Positions 31,556 to 40,380 of a stretch of 40,974 bases of DNA are shown here, in pieces. The DNA comes from Planctomycetota bacterium (GTDB lineage Bacteria > Planctomycetota > Phycisphaerae > WQYP01). The notes beneath the pieces are model-generated. The model was not told the DNA's origin. It did no database searches and was given only the letters and a program-made list of their open reading frames with translations. A program made the position numbers and the translations under genes. The stretch is taken from positions 1 through 40,974 of the forward strand of contig JAJYDW010000035.1 in NCBI GenBank assembly GCA_021790385.1, given 5' to 3'. Positions within the stretch are counted from its first letter, which is position 1. Each line of letters begins with the position of its first letter.

Positions 31556-33034
31556 TCAATCATACGGCCGAACGATGGATTGCGGACGCAGGTAATCTCG
31601 CAGTGTTTCCGGGCTGTTGACGCCGCCGCCGAAGCCGCTCAGGTTGGCTCCGCCGTACGGCAGACCGTAAGCAAAGACATTATGGGCGTTGATCCAGGAA
31701 TTGCCGGCTACAAGAGACTCGGCCACTTTGCGGGCGCGTGTTACATCGGAAGACCATACCGAATTGGCCAGGCCGTAGCGGCTGCGATGCACCAGATCAA
31801 TGGCCTCCTCGGGGGTGGAAAACTTCATCAAATAGGCCACCGGACCGAAGATTTCCTCACGGGCGCAGATATTTTCCGGGCTACCGGCCAGCAGAGCCGG
31901 TTTGACAAAATAACCGGGAAGCGAAGAATCTGCACCGCCTTGTAAAACTGCCGTGGCCCCCTGGGCCTGGCCCTTTTCCAGATAGCCAAGTACGCGGCTG
32001 CGCTGTTTTTCTGAAACCACAGGCCCCATTTCGGTGGCAGGGTCGAGGCCGTAACCCAGACGAACGGCAAGCATCCTGGTTTTCACGGCATCTACAAATT
32101 GGGAATAAATGCGCTGGTGAATGATCCAGCGGGTAGCGGTGCAGCACACCTGGCCAGAGTTAAGCGTTACGGCCTGGGCCAATTTTTCGGCGGTCTGGGG
32201 AATATCCACATCATCAAAGATAATGGCGGCACCCTTGCCGCCAAGTTCAAGCTTGCAGGGAATAAGGTTTTTAGCCGCAGCTACTGCCACCATGCGGCCG
32301 ACTTCCGGCGAGCCGGTAAAGGCAATACGGGCCAGACCGGCATGTGCGGCTAAAGCCGCTCCGGCGGTGGATCCAAAGCCCGAAACCACATTAATAACCC
32401 CGGCAGGTACACCGGCCATCTCGGCCAGGCGACAAAAATAAAGGGTGGATAACGGAGTATCTTCGGCCGGTTTTACCACCACGGTATTGCCGGCCGCCAA
32501 AGCCGGGGCGATGTTCCACCCCAGCAGCAGCAGTGGAAAATTCCAGGGAATAATAAAACCGCACACCCCATACGCACTGCGATACGTATACGCTTCCAGC
32601 CCCCGCAGGGCTATGGGTTCGCGCAACCGGGCTTGTACGGCCAGATCGGCAAAGTAACGCAGCGCCTGGCTTAACGAGGGAACATCAAAACCCGCGGCCT
32701 GCCCCAGCGGCTTGCCAACATCCAGCGATTCAAGCTGGGAGAGCACATCGGCGTGCTCATCCACCTTGTCCGCCAGGCGGTGCAGAACCACCGCTCGGTC
32801 ATTGGCGGGCATGCTGGGCCAGCCGGATTGATGAAAGGTCTGTTGGGCGGCACCAACGGCGGCGTCTATGTCGGCAGCTTCGCCGGCAGCCACGCGGGAG
32901 AGCACCTGGCCGGTACCGGGATCGCGGGTTTCAAAGGTGCCGCCGGCCACCGCCGGCACAAATTTGCCGCCAATGTATAGGGGCAGCGGTGCATCAGCGA
33001 GAAACTTTTTGATCTGGGGTAGTACTGCGGTCAT
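31556..33034 (-). CDS. NAD(P)-dependent aldehyde dehydrogenase
   Basis: A 492-residue aldehyde dehydrogenase. The catalytic cysteine is C297 in NSGQVCCTA, the general base E263 in LELGGKG, and the oxyanion asparagine N165 in IPWNFPLLL. FTGSPEVG gives the cofactor fold. It converts an aldehyde to the acid with NAD(P)+; the substrate is not set by sequence. It is the last gene of the minus-strand operon with a PfkB kinase, a class I aldolase and a D-lyxose-type isomerase. That places it after an aldol cleavage, where the released aldehyde (for example glycolaldehyde) would be its substrate. AGGAG lies 8 bases before the ATG. Confidence 0.93.
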   Translation of the reverse strand: MTAVLPQIKKFLADAPLPLYIGGKFVPAVAGGTFETRDPGTGQVLSRVAAGEAADIDAAVGAAQQTFHQSGWPSMPANDRAVVLHRLADKVDEHADVLSQLESLDVGKPLGQAAGFDVPSLSQALRYFADLAVQARLREPIALRGLEAYTYRSAYGVCGFIIPWNFPLLLLGWNIAPALAAGNTVVVKPAEDTPLSTLYFCRLAEMAGVPAGVINVVSGFGSTAGAALAAHAGLARIAFTGSPEVGRMVAVAAAKNLIPCKLELGGKGAAIIFDDVDIPQTAEKLAQAVTLNSGQVCCTATRWIIHQRIYSQFVDAVKTRMLAVRLGYGLDPATEMGPVVSEKQRSRVLGYLEKGQAQGATAVLQGGADSSLPGYFVKPALLAGSPENICAREEIFGPVAYLMKFSTPEEAIDLVHRSRYGLANSVWSSDVTRARKVAESLVAGNSWINAHNVFAYGLPYGGANLSGFGGGVNSPETLRDYLRPQSIVRPYD

Positions 33035-33066
33035 GGAACATACTCCTGAAAAGAAAACGTGCTCTT

Positions 33067-34071
33067 TTATTCTACGACCGGCCGGGCGTTGCGTGCCAAC
33101 GCCTCCACCGTAGCGATGATATGCCGGTGCGGATGATCGGGCGTGAGTCTTTCGCGCAAAAATGCCGCTACCTGTTGTGCTGTCGGCAGGGCATCCCAGC
33201 CGCCCCCAGCGCCGGCGGCTTTGATGGCTGCACAGGCCGATGCAAATATCACCGCTTCCGCGACGGTAAATTGGCGGGCGATGGCCAGGGCGTAGGCTCC
33301 GTGGAAGGTATCACCGCAGCCGTTGGTACTGACGGCTTTAACGGCAAACGCAGGCAGATGAACCGGTGGCCGGGAGGTGGAATCGGTCCACCAGCATCCG
33401 TTGGCCCCCGCCGTTACCACGGTGGCGGCGCGGGGAGTTGTGGCCAAGGCCGCACATGCCTTTAGCAGGTCTTGCTCGCCGGCAAGCCACCGGGCAAATT
33501 CCTCCGGCACCACCAGGTGATCCACCTCTTTGGCCAAGGCTGCAGATTCCGGCAACTGGGCCTCCAGGTCCACCACCACCGGCACGCCGGCACGGCGGGC
33601 CTTGAGTGCCAGGTCTATCGGGCTGGGCAAATTCAGAAAATCAACCAGTAATACCGCCGTGGAGGCCAGAAGCGTATCGGGCAGATCCTTTGCCCGCACC
33701 TGCTTAAATCGACGCTGATCGTAAAATACGGTTCGTTCGCCGGTAGAAGCATCAATGAGAATGCGGCTATGATACGGCTGACCCACGGAATCAGGGACGA
33801 TATGCGCAACATCCACCCCGCGGCGGGAGAGAATTTCGCGCATGTAGCGCGAAAGCTCGTCCTGGCCGAAACGGGCGATAAAAGCGGTGCGGCCTCCCAG
33901 CACCGCCGCCGCTGCGGTGGCCGTGCAGGCCAAGCCGCCGCCGTGCCGCGTCGAATCCAGCACCGGCACTTTAACATTGGGCTGAGGGTACTTTTCGATG
34001 GTGAGCGTATCATCCACGGCGCATACACCGATGCCAATCACATCATACTGTTTGGATGGCGGCTGGATCAT
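33067..34071 (-). CDS. PfkB-family sugar kinase
   Basis: A 334-residue ribokinase-fold kinase. The N-terminal glycines lie in STRHGGGLACTATAAAAVLG. The second PfkB signature, with the base aspartate D254, is STNGCGDTFHGAYALAI. It should phosphorylate a sugar with ATP. Substrate is not set by sequence. The aldolase gene ends 32 bases upstream and the aldehyde dehydrogenase begins 32 bases downstream, so a role in priming a ketose for aldol cleavage is likely. GAGG lies about 11 bases before the ATG. Confidence 0.9.
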   Translation of the reverse strand: MIQPPSKQYDVIGIGVCAVDDTLTIEKYPQPNVKVPVLDSTRHGGGLACTATAAAAVLGGRTAFIARFGQDELSRYMREILSRRGVDVAHIVPDSVGQPYHSRILIDASTGERTVFYDQRRFKQVRAKDLPDTLLASTAVLLVDFLNLPSPIDLALKARRAGVPVVVDLEAQLPESAALAKEVDHLVVPEEFARWLAGEQDLLKACAALATTPRAATVVTAGANGCWWTDSTSRPPVHLPAFAVKAVSTNGCGDTFHGAYALAIARQFTVAEAVIFASACAAIKAAGAGGGWDALPTAQQVAAFLRERLTPDHPHRHIIATVEALARNARPVVE

Positions 34072-34103
34072 GGGCTTTGTTCCTCGGAGGTGATCCTGAA
34101 GGG

Positions 34104-35204
34104 TTAATCTGAATCGTCGATGTTGCCCGCAGTACGCCGAAACGTGGGTGCCGGACTGCCCGCAGTCCCGGCACCATAACGGGAAATGCCGCTGGTGGCC
34201 TGTAAATCCTGATGCAAACGGCGGTGCGGGGCAATGCCCAGCCCCTGCAATTTACCGTGGTAGGCGCGCACGGCCTCTTCCGGTGTGATATCCCCATCCG
34301 CCACGGTACGTAACATTTCGACGAAGGAAAGCTGATGCTCGGCATGATTGATTTTGCGGCCGAACAGGGCGGCACGGGCCCCATATTTTTTGGCATCAAA
34401 AAGCAGCTTAAACGCATCATACGTAGTGCCGGCGCTGCCGCCCAAAACCCCCACGATTACAGATTCATCGTAGCGGCACAGCTCTTCCATGTAACGGGGG
34501 CCATGATACACAATTTTCAAAAATACCGGCCGGGCCGCCCGTGGCACACCCGCCAGCAGCCTGCAGATATGGTCATTGATAAATCCACCGATAAGTTCGG
34601 GGGGAATTCGATGTACGGCGGGAGGTACATTGGGGTCAAACACTTCCAGAAAATGCCGGAATCCCCTGGCCTGAGCCTCCAGCCGAAACGTTTTGTAGGC
34701 CTGCATCGTTTGCAGGTCGTAATCGGGCAGATTGTTGAACGTAACCGAATAAAGGCCCAGATTGGCACCACGGGAACGGTCTGCGGTTGCACCATCTACC
34801 TGACCGGTCTGTATCAGGTCAATCGTGGCGGAGGAAAATGGCAGCGCCGGACTGCCGGCATAACCCGCCCCCCGGCATAGATGAATATCCGTGGTGTCAT
34901 TGGCGCGGACCGCGGGGGTCATGGTGGAGTTATCGAAAAGTCGCTGGCGAATGGTCAATTCATCGCTGGTGGAACAGCTCATCAGCATGATGTCTACCAT
35001 CCCCTGGGCGATAACTTCCCGAATGTGCGATCGGTATTCGGTCATCGTCCGGCTGGGAAAGCCATCCGCGGCCGCCTGGGGATTGGGGCCAGGCGCACTG
35101 ATGCCCAGGGCCATGTCGGCATCCTTGGCATCCGCCAGAATAAACGCCTTGCCGAAGCGGTCATGGGCCAAAGCCGCCAATTTAGTATCCAAGGTTTTGG
35201 TCAC
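34104..35204 (-). CDS. Class I aldolase, DeoC/FbaB/LacD-like
   Basis: A 366-residue (beta/alpha)8 aldolase. The likely Schiff-base lysine is K230 in RPVFLKIVYHGP. The phosphate-binding loops are GVLGGSAGTT (about 252-260) and LFGRKI (about 280-285). These resemble class I aldolases such as FbaB and LacD/YihT. It should cut a ketose phosphate into dihydroxyacetone phosphate and an aldehyde. The start is GTG at 35204, overlapping the isomerase stop by 4 bases (GTGA), with AAGGA 9 bases upstream. The C-terminal 30 residues extend past the usual fold. Confidence 0.78.
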   Translation of the reverse strand: MTKTLDTKLAALAHDRFGKAFILADAKDADMALGISAPGPNPQAAADGFPSRTMTEYRSHIREVIAQGMVDIMLMSCSTSDELTIRQRLFDNSTMTPAVRANDTTDIHLCRGAGYAGSPALPFSSATIDLIQTGQVDGATADRSRGANLGLYSVTFNNLPDYDLQTMQAYKTFRLEAQARGFRHFLEVFDPNVPPAVHRIPPELIGGFINDHICRLLAGVPRAARPVFLKIVYHGPRYMEELCRYDESVIVGVLGGSAGTTYDAFKLLFDAKKYGARAALFGRKINHAEHQLSFVEMLRTVADGDITPEEAVRAYHGKLQGLGIAPHRRLHQDLQATSGISRYGAGTAGSPAPTFRRTAGNIDDSD

Positions 35205-35881
35205 GTGGTGGATCCTTCCAAACGGGCATAGTCGCTACAAAGCAGCCGCAACGGAGGTTCATTTTCCTCAATGGCTGAAAAGCGGGGCAGCGGCTTGTGA
35301 AAGCGATTGTCGGTGGTATCGTCATTCACACTGGACACCTCGCCGACAAGAGCGTTGCCGCCACGGGCGTAAAAGCTATGGTAAACGCCGGGCACCAGGG
35401 TAATACTTTCGCCGGGTTCCAGCAAGATCATTCCGCCGCCGGCCACGCTGCGGGTCAAACCATCGCACCGGACGCTGACCTGGCCGGTAACAAAGTTGCC
35501 CGCCTTATCGGAATTATAAAGTTCCACCACCAGCGTACCGCCACCGCGATTGATGATGTCTTCCGTTTTTTGAAAGTGAAAATGGAAAGGGGTTCGCTGG
35601 TTTTCGCGGACAATCATGATTTTTTCCGCATATATTTTTTCCGGGTCGCCGGGGCATCCGTTCCGCAGGGTAAACAGCAGCAGGCCGCACTCCTTAAAGT
35701 TACCCGAGCCAAAATCGGTAACATCCCACCCCAGCTTGCGGGTGACTATGTATGCAGCCTCCCTGTGCCGCCGCTGCCAATCATCGGGTGTCCAGTCGGC
35801 AAAGGGCGGCAGGCGAAACTGATGCGACTCAAAAAACTCCAGCGCCTGGCGCAAATAATGGTTGACATCTGATCGCTTCAT
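35201..35881 (-). CDS. D-lyxose-type ketol-isomerase
   Basis: A 226-residue cupin-fold isomerase of the D-lyxose isomerase family. It interconverts D-lyxose and D-xylulose and usually also D-mannose and D-fructose. The metal ligands are H100, H102 and E107 in FHFHFQKTEDIINRGGG and H168 in VPGVYHSF. The ATG at 35881 overlaps the DeoR stop (ATGA) and has AAGGAG 8 bases upstream. The frame is open further, to 36031, but only out of frame inside the regulator. It is followed by aldolase, kinase and dehydrogenase genes, so it likely forms the ketose that is then phosphorylated. Confidence 0.9.
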   Translation of the reverse strand: MKRSDVNHYLRQALEFFESHQFRLPPFADWTPDDWQRRHREAAYIVTRKLGWDVTDFGSGNFKECGLLLFTLRNGCPGDPEKIYAEKIMIVRENQRTPFHFHFQKTEDIINRGGGTLVVELYNSDKAGNFVTGQVSVRCDGLTRSVAGGGMILLEPGESITLVPGVYHSFYARGGNALVGEVSSVNDDTTDNRFHKPLPRFSAIEENEPPLRLLCSDYARLEGSTT

Positions 35882-36657
35882 GCCGCAACTCCTTCCTGTT
35901 GATGGGCCAATTCCAGATGAATGCCGTGCCGACGGGCATGGTGCCGCGCCGAAGCCGGTAAGTCCGCATCGGAAACCCAGGTGTGAAATTCTTTCCAAGC
36001 GGCGAAGCGTACTGCCGCCGAGCCATTCCACTTGGAAGAATCGCAGACCAGAATGTTTTTTCTACTGCGTTGCATGATGCGCTGTTTTACCGTGCATTCC
36101 GAGAGTTCGGTGGTAAAGGCTCCATCTGCGCCAACCCCGGACGCCCCGATGACGGCCACATCAAAGCGGAGATTTTCCAGCCATTTTAAGGTCAAGTTGC
36201 CCACCAGCGCATCGCTGCCGGGGCGATGTTCGCCACCCAGGCAGGTAATGGCGGCATGGCCCGTGGTGGCCAAAGTCATCAGACGCAGCGAATGCGTGAA
36301 AAGCCGCAGGTTGCGGCGCGGCAGCAGCAGTTCAGCCACCCGCAGGGTGGTGGTGCCGGCATCTAAATAAACGGTGGCATGGTCGGGCACAAGTTCGGCG
36401 GCGATGCGGGCGATAGCCCGTTTTTCCTCCTCGTGCTGGCGCTGGCGGCGGTCAAAAGTGGGTTCGCCATGCACAAAATCCGGCCGCATCACACCTCCAT
36501 GGACGCGGATGACCGATCGCCGGCGCTCCAGATCAACCAGATCGCGACGCAGGGTGGAACGCGACACCGGCAGCTCGCGCAGCAACGCGTCAATCGACCA
36601 ACGCGGTTTTTTCAGCAAATGTTGCAGGATGACCTGATGACGATCGTGAACAAACAT
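35878..36657 (-). CDS. DeoR-family transcriptional regulator
   Basis: A 259-residue regulator from the ATG at 36657. The N-terminal winged helix reads RHQVILQHLLKKPRWSIDAL and VSRSTLRRDLVDLERR. The C-terminal sugar-phosphate sensor contains DAGTTTLRVAELL and a LxxxDVAVIGASG segment. DeoR proteins usually repress sugar operons and respond to a phosphorylated intermediate. It is the first gene of the operon and overlaps the isomerase start. Two TTTGTTCA copies sit at the start codon, a candidate operator or an accident. The frame is open to 36870, but that extension is not family-like. Confidence 0.9.
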   Translation of the reverse strand: MFVHDRHQVILQHLLKKPRWSIDALLRELPVSRSTLRRDLVDLERRRSVIRVHGGVMRPDFVHGEPTFDRRQRQHEEEKRAIARIAAELVPDHATVYLDAGTTTLRVAELLLPRRNLRLFTHSLRLMTLATTGHAAITCLGGEHRPGSDALVGNLTLKWLENLRFDVAVIGASGVGADGAFTTELSECTVKQRIMQRSRKNILVCDSSKWNGSAAVRFAAWKEFHTWVSDADLPASARHHARRHGIHLELAHQQEGVAA

Positions 36658-36777
36658 GAACAAATTTGACCAGATTGTCCATGGCTTGTCAACTCTGCCG
36701 GCCGGCGACCGCCCGGAACGTCTGGTTGTCACCTCGGATAAAAACGCCGTTGTCCAGCCTCCATAGTTGGCGGGGGG

Positions 36778-36806
36778 TTCCATACTCGCGTGTGTTGTGG
36801 TATTAT
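36778..36806 (+). promoter_or_regulatory. Promoter with extended -10 before acyl-ACP desaturase
   Basis: TGG-TATTAT (36798-36806) is an extended -10 box. TTCCAT at 36778-36783 is a weak -35 at 17-base spacing. The start codon lies 120 bases downstream, giving a long leader. The region is shared with the divergent DeoR gene. Confidence 0.4.
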
Positions 36807-36925
36807 AGAAGACAAGTTTCGGTCGCTCGCGTGCTTGGACAATGTTGTCGCTTGTCGGTTGGACGCCCATAAATTCATGGAGACCGCGTTACCCCGCGAA
36901 TCGGGGGCCATAATCCAATCCGAGA

Positions 36926-37933
36926 ATGATGATGCCCGAAAACAATACTTCCTGTTTTCAAAGCCACCATGACCTTCTAGCGAACCTGGAAGGGACCGTA
37001 GGAGAAAATCTGGGTTTTTTAGCCCCGATCGATCGCGCCTGGCAGCCGACGGATTTCCTGCCCGACTTGGCAGCGGAAAGTTGGAAAGACCAATTGGCGG
37101 AGTTTCGAGACCAAGCCAGACAGATTTCCGATGAACTGCTGGTGGTTCTGGTGGGAGATATGGTTACCGAGGAAGCCCTGCCCAACTATTCAATTTCCCT
37201 GAATGTCATCGCCCATGACGAACAAGGCGATGCCCCACGACCGTGGGCCTTGTGGATGCGCGGCTGGACCGCGGAGGAAAATCGCCACGGCGATCTGCTC
37301 AATGCTTATTTACGCCTGACCGGCCGAGTGGACATGCGCAGCGTGGAATTGACCGTGCATCATCTGATTGCCCGTGGATTTAATCCCAATACCCGGCAGG
37401 ATCCATACGGTGGGCTGATCTACACTTCCTTTCAGGAACGCGCTACGCGAATATCCCATAATAATGTGGCCAAGCTCGCCGGTGCCCAGGGCGACGCCAA
37501 CCTGGCCAGAATTTGCCAGCGAATTTCCGGTGACGAATCCCGTCACGAAACCTTTTACACCCGTATGTTTGATAAGGTGCTGGACCTGGATGCCGCAGGA
37601 GGGATTCTGGCATTTCGGGATATGATGCGCGGCTTGATTTCGATGCCGGGCCGGTTGATGTACGATGGCAAGGCATCGGATCTATTTGATCAATTTGCCA
37701 CCGTTGCCCAGCGCTTGGAAGTTTATACCGTTCATGATTACGCACGGATTATTGATCATCTGGTGAAAACCTGGCACATTGCCCAGCGATCGGTCAGCGG
37801 CCCGGCGGCCAAAGCCCAGGACTATTTATGTCGGCAGGCGGAACGCTATGCCAACCTGGCCGATAGAATTCGTGAATCGCTGATGGCCCGCCCTTCGGCA
37901 GGCTTTAGCTGGATTTATGACCGCAAGGCCTGA
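36926..37933 (+). CDS. Acyl-[ACP] desaturase, soluble diiron type
   Basis: A 335-residue stearoyl-ACP-desaturase-like protein. The diiron ligands are visible: a glutamate in TEEALPNY (E82/E83), E118-x-x-H121 in EENRH, E171 in FQERATRISH, and E204-x-x-H207 in DESRHETF. It should insert a cis double bond into an acyl-ACP using O2 and ferredoxin. This soluble type is best known from plants and actinobacteria (DesA). Three in-frame ATGs open the gene and none has a strong ribosome site. No electron carrier gene is adjacent. Confidence 0.9.
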   Translation: MMMPENNTSCFQSHHDLLANLEGTVGENLGFLAPIDRAWQPTDFLPDLAAESWKDQLAEFRDQARQISDELLVVLVGDMVTEEALPNYSISLNVIAHDEQGDAPRPWALWMRGWTAEENRHGDLLNAYLRLTGRVDMRSVELTVHHLIARGFNPNTRQDPYGGLIYTSFQERATRISHNNVAKLAGAQGDANLARICQRISGDESRHETFYTRMFDKVLDLDAAGGILAFRDMMRGLISMPGRLMYDGKASDLFDQFATVAQRLEVYTVHDYARIIDHLVKTWHIAQRSVSGPAAKAQDYLCRQAERYANLADRIRESLMARPSAGFSWIYDRKA

Positions 37934-38062
37934 CCTTTGGCCCAAGCCTTTTTGCCTTTTTGCCCGCTAGATCTATCCTCCATTGCGATTTTTTCCGGTG
38001 AACCTATCATTTCATGACCGCCTCAGGTTTGGTGGCGGCCGACAATAAGGAGAAATAAATCC

Positions 38063-38938
38063 ATGGTCAAGAAAATGGAACCGCTGGAAATTGGTATGTG
38101 CAGTTGGTCGGTTCATAAGGATGATGAGCCTGCTTTGCGGGCGGTGATGAATGAATTGGGCTTGCGCGTGATGCACCTGGCGTTGGGTGGTCTGCTGGCC
38201 ATGGACGATCATCAGCGGACCAGCGCCATCGACACATTTCACCAAAGCCCGCTGGTTATTTCTGCGGGGATGGTTGGATTTCAGGGAGAAATTTACAAAT
38301 CATTTTCGCACATTCGCCAAACGGGCGGGCTGGTGCCGGATGCCACCGCCGCGGACCGTGCGGCCCTGATTCTGCGGGCCGCCACCATTTGTCAATCGCT
38401 GGGAGTATCGCTGTTAACCACCCATATCGGTTTTGTTCCTTCCAAGGCGGATCGCGTGGCATTTGATAAATTGGTGGATCGTTTGCAGCGACTGCTGGAT
38501 CGTATGGAGCCAACGGGTGTAACGCTGTGTTTTGAAACCGGCCAGGAAACCGCCGCGGACCTGCATGATTTTCTACAAGCCATTAATCGCCCCAATGTGG
38601 GGGTCAATTTTGACCCTGCCAATATGATTCTTTACGGCAAAGGCGATCCGGTGGACGCGGTGAATCTGCTTATGCCCTATGTGCGCCACGTTCACGCCAA
38701 AGACGCACGCAAAATTACTCCGTCCAACGCCGACGCCTGGGCCGGGGAAGAGGTTCCCCTGGGCCAGGGCGATGCTCGCCTGGACCAGGTAATTGCGACG
38801 CTTTGGAAACACCATTATTCCGGAGCCTTGGCCATTGAGCGCGAAGCCGGCGAAAATCGCCGTGGTGATGTGCAAATCGGCATCGAATTTCTGCGTCATG
38901 CCCTCCATAAAGCTAAAAAAGCCGCCGGCAGCATGTAA
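38063..38938 (+). CDS. Sugar phosphate isomerase/epimerase-like TIM barrel
   Basis: A 291-residue protein of the xylose isomerase-like/AP endonuclease 2 superfamily. Likely metal ligands lie in CFETGQET, VNFDPANM, RHVHAKDA and IEREAGENR. The family includes myo-inosose dehydratase, L-ribulose-phosphate epimerase and ketose 3-epimerases; the substrate cannot be assigned. The ATG at 38063 has AAGGAG 11 bases upstream. It has a clear gap from the desaturase gene. Because it is near the lyxose-type operon, a sugar role is plausible but not shown. Confidence 0.85.
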   Translation: MVKKMEPLEIGMCSWSVHKDDEPALRAVMNELGLRVMHLALGGLLAMDDHQRTSAIDTFHQSPLVISAGMVGFQGEIYKSFSHIRQTGGLVPDATAADRAALILRAATICQSLGVSLLTTHIGFVPSKADRVAFDKLVDRLQRLLDRMEPTGVTLCFETGQETAADLHDFLQAINRPNVGVNFDPANMILYGKGDPVDAVNLLMPYVRHVHAKDARKITPSNADAWAGEEVPLGQGDARLDQVIATLWKHHYSGALAIEREAGENRRGDVQIGIEFLRHALHKAKKAAGSM

Positions 38939-38973
38939 TCTGCGAAGATGCCGCCAATAACCCTGCCGACCAC

Positions 38974-39001
38974 TTGACGTTTGGTATGTGTTTTGTATAT
39001 T
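38974..39001 (+). promoter_or_regulatory. Sigma-70 promoter for the lexA region
   Basis: TTGACG (38974-38979), 16 bases, then TATATT (38996-39001). A 5-base inverted repeat GTTTG/CAAAC (38979-38983 and 39005-39009) brackets the -10 box and may be an operator. This would place a 130-base leader before the ORF at 39144 and transcribe through to lexA. Confidence 0.5.
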
Positions 39002-39143
39002 ATGCAAACAGATACCTTACGGATTGGTTAAAGGTTTGGGGGCCTGCAGTCCGAAAGAAAAGAAAGGTGATAAGATGCACCGTAAGAATGGCCCGGTCCT
39101 CGGCCCGCAAGGGCTGGTGACCATAAGGAAAGGAGTCCTGACC

Positions 39144-39944
39144 ATGCTTGAATGTCCCGTGACCCCACAGGTTCAGCGACGTGCCTCGGCACGATCCCGT
39201 TATCGCCAGATGCCCAAAACAACACAGACCACCTCCGGTCTTTACCGACTGCAGACCCATACTATGCCCGCAGCCCATTTGCTTGGCGTGCCTAATTTAC
39301 GGGACAAAGATTTGCCGTTGTGCAGTTTCGGTCCCGGCGGCAGTTACCTGGTGGACTGGTACCCCAACCGCTACCGCCCGGAAAGTTCCATGGAGGAAGC
39401 GGACGCACCGGCACCCGCAAGCCCCGCGGACAACAGCCTTGCCTTAACTCCATTGGCGCTGCTGGGAGCGGAAATACGGGACTGGCTCATGGGCATTCAT
39501 CCGGGCCGGATTCACCGCCACGAAGCTCATCCGGAATGTTTTATCCCCTGCGGCCATTGCGGCACCGTGGACACGTGGCGACCCTGGAGAAAGAAATTAT
39601 CAGCACCGGAGCGCCGCTCTTGGAATAGCCCAACAGTTTTACCCGTAGACCACAGTGTACACCCGCCTTCCGCGGCCCTGCCGGCCGCACTGGAAACACC
39701 AGGTATGAACCCGCTGACCGCACATTTCTCGGAGGTGTCTGTTGACCAATGCAACCCCCAAACAACTAGCAGTGCTTCAGGCGTTGCGGACTTTTCGCAA
39801 AACGCATGGCTATTCGCCAACCATGCAGGAACTCGCCGACCAGCTTCACCTTTCCAAGGTCACCGTTTTCGAGCACGTGGGAGCACTCGAACGAAAAAAA
39901 CTGTTGCTGCGCGAACCGCACAAGGCTCGCTCTTTGAACGTTGA
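39144..39944 (+). CDS. Uncharacterised ORF overlapping lexA
   Basis: A 266-codon frame from the ATG at 39144, which has AAAGGAG about 9 bases upstream (an in-frame ATG at 39075 is a second option). Codon use up to about 39740 looks like real coding sequence. Features seen are a Pro-rich middle, SFGPGGSYLVDWYPNRYRPE, and a possible zinc pair in FIPCGHCGTVDTW. No family is recognised. The last 203 bases overlap lexA in another frame, which is unusual. Either the gene really overlaps, or it is frameshifted and should stop near 39740. Shared transcription with lexA would suggest a link to the SOS response, but this is only context. Confidence 0.4.
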   Translation: MLECPVTPQVQRRASARSRYRQMPKTTQTTSGLYRLQTHTMPAAHLLGVPNLRDKDLPLCSFGPGGSYLVDWYPNRYRPESSMEEADAPAPASPADNSLALTPLALLGAEIRDWLMGIHPGRIHRHEAHPECFIPCGHCGTVDTWRPWRKKLSAPERRSWNSPTVLPVDHSVHPPSAALPAALETPGMNPLTAHFSEVSVDQCNPQTTSSASGVADFSQNAWLFANHAGTRRPASPFQGHRFRARGSTRTKKTVAARTAQGSLFER

Positions 39945-40380
39945 TCCCACCACGCGATTGCCGGGCGAAGGCACAACCTCGGATTTGCCCCTGTGCGGCT
40001 GCATTGCCGCCGGCCAGCCGATTGAATCCACGGAAACGCCCGATACCCTCAACGTCACGGATCTGTTTGCTTCGCGTGCCGGGACGTTTGCCTTGCGTGT
40101 CCGCGGGGATTCCATGATTGAAGACCATATTGCGGATGGCGATTTTGTGATTATTGAACGTCGGCAGACGGCCCGCGACGGTGAAATTGTGGTGGCGCTG
40201 CTGGAAGACGGCTCGGCTACGCTTAAGCGGTTTTTCCGCGAGGCTAACCGCGTCCGGCTGCAGCCGGCCAATGGTTCGATGCGTCCGATTTATGTCCGGC
40301 AGGATGTGCGGATTCAAGGCGTTTTGATCGGCGTTGTACGGTCGTTTCCGCGCAATGGACTGGCCGTGGGCAAGGCCTGA
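39742..40380 (+). CDS. lexA: LexA repressor
   Basis: A 212-residue SOS repressor and self-cleaving protease. The N-terminal winged helix reads KQLAVLQALRTFRKTHGYSP. The cleavage site is A90-G91 in CGCIAAGQP. The catalytic serine is S124 in RGDSMIEDHI and the lysine K162 in SATLKRFF. It starts with TTG at 39742, supported by GGAGG 7 bases upstream. The promoter at 38974-39001 carries an inverted repeat that could be its own operator, but planctomycete LexA sites are not known to me. It lies behind an ORF that overlaps it. Confidence 0.95.
   Translation: MTNATPKQLAVLQALRTFRKTHGYSPTMQELADQLHLSKVTVFEHVGALERKKLLLREPHKARSLNVDPTTRLPGEGTTSDLPLCGCIAAGQPIESTETPDTLNVTDLFASRAGTFALRVRGDSMIEDHIADGDFVIIERRQTARDGEIVVALLEDGSATLKRFFREANRVRLQPANGSMRPIYVRQDVRIQGVLIGVVRSFPRNGLAVGKA

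Noticed and set aside
31556..36657. Firm assignment as a sulfoquinovose (sulfo-EMP) operon
   Set aside because: The isomerase is of the D-lyxose type, and there is no sulfoquinovosidase or sulfonate transporter in the window. It is kept only as an alternative.
36658..36870. N-terminal extension of the DeoR regulator
   Set aside because: The winged-helix domain begins at the ATG at 36657; the upstream part covers the promoter region of the divergent gene.
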